From JBLHGU01 sp047615875 (GTDB lineage Bacteria; Pseudomonadota; Gammaproteobacteria; Arenicellales; CAJQKF01): a stretch of DNA of 15,414 nt. The notes beneath the pieces were generated by a model. The model did not search any database and was not told the DNA's origin. It was given only the letters and a program-made list of their open reading frames with translations. The stretch spans positions 1 to 15,414 of the forward strand of contig JBLHGU010000119.1 of NCBI GenBank assembly GCA_047615875.1. The letters run 5' to 3'. Below are positions 13,902 through 15,414 of the stretch, piece by piece. Numbering within the stretch: the first letter of the stretch is position 1; every line of letters starts with the position of its first letter. The position numbers and the translations under genes are program-made.

Positions 13902-14005
13902 ATCCGTTGGACTCCATCTGTCAGAACCGTCATCAGCAGGGATGCTGATGCCGAGCGTACATGGAAGTATTCACCGCGTGTTCTGACAGGTGGAGTCTAA
14001 CGGAT
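13902..14005 (+). repeat. Folded intergenic element: 26-bp outer stem enclosing two hairpins
   Basis: Arms 13902-13927 and 13980-14005 pair over 26 consecutive positions: 24 Watson-Crick and two that are G.U in a + strand RNA (13909/13998 and 13917/13990). Inside is a perfect 8-bp hairpin, CATCAGCA-GGGA-TGCTGATG (13931-13950). A second weaker hairpin is built on TACAT-GG-AAGTA (13958-13969), flanked by GCG and CGC. The whole is wholly intergenic between the DMT gene and convergent fadH. From memory, the GCGTACATGGA-GTATTCAC core resembles a dispersed intergenic repeat seen in many gammaproteobacteria; I could not check this. It may act as a repeat-type 3' end that protects or terminates mRNA. 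No T-run follows. Confidence 0.75.
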
Positions 14006-14043
14006 CCTCCCCCAGCACTAAATATTCTAACGCTCAAACAATG

Positions 14044-15414
14044 TTACAACCCCAAAGCCAACTCAAACCCCTCCCGCATGGCCCGCTGCGCATCCAGCCC
14101 ACTCGACTCACGCGCTCCTCCTATTAAATGCACCGGCACACCCGCAGCCAAAAGCCCAGGCTCTAATTCACGACGCGATTCCTGCCCAGCACAAATAACC
14201 ACCTGATCTACCTCCAGCAATCGTGGTTCTCCATTAATCAATAAATGCAATCCATCATCATCAATTCGCTGATAGCTAACATCACACAAAAATTCAACCT
14301 CTCGAGCCTGTAAACCTGCGCGCAGGGCCCAGCCAGTAGATTTACCTAGAGTCGCACCAACACGACTACCTCGCTGGCAAAGAAAAACTTGGCGGTCGAT
14401 TCTCGGTTTTACCGATTGCATTTCCAGTCCACCGGCTATTTCCCATCCTCTCGACACGCCCCAGTCCTGTAGATAATGCTCAACATCCACACCATGTTTT
14501 GCGTTGGCGGTGAGAAATTCAGCCACATCAAAGCCAATTCCGCCAGCGCCAACAATAGCAACTCGTGGTCCACACTCAACCCGTCCACGCAACACATCGA
14601 CATATCCGACGACTCTGGCATGATCAGAGCCATCGATTTGTGGAACACGAGGCGCAATACCACTAGCCAGCACAATTTCATCGAATCTCTCTTCAACTAG
14701 CTGCTGTGCTGTTACTGTAGTATTCAGATGCACCTTTAGTTGATCAAATTCGGCGAATCGATTTGAAAAATAACGAATGGTTTCACCGTAATCTTGCTTA
14801 CCTGGAACCTGGCGAGCAAGATTAAACTGCCCACCAAGCTGGCTTTCCGACTCATACAGATCAACCTTGTGGCCTCGCTCAGCTAGAGTCATTGCCGTCA
14901 TCAAACCACCCGGACCTGCACCCACCACAGCCAGACGCCGTGGTGACGTAACCCTGGAAACATTCAAGCTAGTCTCGCGACAGGCACGTGGGTTCACAAC
15001 ACAGCTGGCCGTTCTACCGACAAAAATTGCATCCAGGCAGGATTGGTTGCAAGCAATACAGGTATTGATCTTATCTGCCTGATTTAGTCTCGCTCGCTCA
15101 CCAAAACTAGCATCAGCAAGCCAAGGGCGCGCCATGGAAACCATATCCGCATCACCATCCGAGATTAGTCTCTCGGCAACCTCTGGACTGTTAATTCGAT
15201 TACAGGCTATAACCGGAATATTGACCGCATCTTTAACCCGTCTGGTAGCCCAGCCAAATGCTCCGTGGGGCACTCCAAACATAATTGTAGGCACCCTTGC
15301 TTCGTGCCAACCAATACCTGAATCCAATAAACTGGCACCAGCCTGTTCCACGCAACCAGCGAGATCGACGATCTGCTCGGCACTCATTCCGCCTTCCACC
15401 AGTTCCAGAATGGA
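14044..15414 (-). CDS. fadH: FadH-like 2,4-dienoyl-CoA reductase (NADPH), N-terminus beyond window
   Basis: The frame is open to the window edge, so about 215 of a usual 670 residues are missing at the N-terminus; 456 codons are visible. The first visible part is the end of the Old-Yellow-Enzyme barrel, with GIGWHEAR including the active-site His and VSMARPWLAD. The 4Fe-4S site follows as C-x2-C-x3-C-x11-C in NTCIACNQSCLDAIFVGRTA and SCVVNPRAC. The FAD domain begins at VVGAGPGGLMTAMTLAERGH. The NADPH domain has VAIVGAGGIGFDVAEFL, and the end reads VHLIGGARESSGLDAQRAMREG. FadH reduces 2,4-dienoyl-CoA during beta-oxidation of unsaturated fatty acids. Related OYE reductases with other substrates exist, and the active-site Tyr lies outside the window, so the specific name is likely but not certain. 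The GTG at 15399 is internal. Confidence 0.9.
   Translation of the reverse strand, partial: SILELVEGGMSAEQIVDLAGCVEQAGASLLDSGIGWHEARVPTIMFGVPHGAFGWATRRVKDAVNIPVIACNRINSPEVAERLISDGDADMVSMARPWLADASFGERARLNQADKINTCIACNQSCLDAIFVGRTASCVVNPRACRETSLNVSRVTSPRRLAVVGAGPGGLMTAMTLAERGHKVDLYESESQLGGQFNLARQVPGKQDYGETIRYFSNRFAEFDQLKVHLNTTVTAQQLVEERFDEIVLASGIAPRVPQIDGSDHARVVGYVDVLRGRVECGPRVAIVGAGGIGFDVAEFLTANAKHGVDVEHYLQDWGVSRGWEIAGGLEMQSVKPRIDRQVFLCQRGSRVGATLGKSTGWALRAGLQAREVEFLCDVSYQRIDDDGLHLLINGEPRLLEVDQVVICAGQESRRELEPGLLAAGVPVHLIGGARESSGLDAQRAMREGFELALGL

Noticed and set aside
13902..14005. CRISPR repeat, integron attC site or tRNA-like gene
   Set aside because: There is a single unit with no spacers, no integrase nearby, and no anticodon-arm or TTCRA-type tRNA signature; the attC core pattern was not seen.
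13761..14206. Two + strand ORFs crossing the folded intergenic element and the fadH end
   Set aside because: They run through the inverted repeat and antisense to fadH, with no ribosome site or recognisable protein.

Overview
The window looks like a piece of a gammaproteobacterial chromosome, probably a marine or environmental heterotroph. The basis is a FadH-type dienoyl-CoA reductase, RmuC, a GcvA-like LysR regulator, a DUF1127 protein, an SLC13 carrier and ChaC, with fairly compact spacing and moderate G+C judged by eye. The species is not identifiable from the sequence alone. There are no rRNA or tRNA genes, CRISPR arrays, insertion sequences or phage genes.

Layout. 28-2043 (-): an intact SLC13/DASS carrier with a cytoplasmic pair of TrkA-C-like domains. 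2138-3506 (-): a di-heme c-type oxidoreductase (DUF1111 family) broken by an in-frame stop and at least one frame break. 3773-5474 (+): the remains of a PepSY-like periplasmic protein, an OmpR-family response regulator without its receiver domain, and a histidine kinase with several frameshifts and stops. The two broken groups are divergent and share a 266-bp spacer, so about 3.3 kb here is one decaying island between intact genes.

5535-10132 (-): a run of intact genes. Read in the direction of transcription it is a GcvA-like LysR regulator, an MFS carrier overlapping it by 8 nt, rmuC 34 bp on, and after a 135-bp gap a 3-hydroxyisobutyrate-dehydrogenase-family reductase with its own strong ribosome binding site. 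The LysR gene is divergent from a small DUF1127 gene (10264-10485, +). That gene ends inside the stop codon of a convergent FAD monooxygenase (10482-11627, -), which resembles the monooxygenase half of salicylyl-CoA 5-hydroxylase.

11894-12424 (+): a ChaC-type gamma-glutamylcyclotransferase (glutathione breakdown), convergent with a small dimeric alpha/beta-barrel-like protein (12477-12761, -). 12976-13866 (+): a ten-helix EamA/DMT exporter. 14044 to the window end (-): the C-terminal two thirds of a FadH-like 2,4-dienoyl-CoA reductase, cut by the window edge.

Most unusual structure. Between the DMT gene and fadH lies a 104-nt element (13902-14005). A 26-bp outer stem encloses a perfect 8-bp hairpin and a second, weaker hairpin. 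Its two non-Watson-Crick positions are both G.U pairs in the + strand transcript. It looks like a folded dispersed repeat or a structured 3' end. I found no clear defence or novel enzymatic system. The other points worth a second look are the decayed signalling and cytochrome locus, a PhoP-box-like direct repeat left in front of it, and the regulatory layout around the LysR gene.
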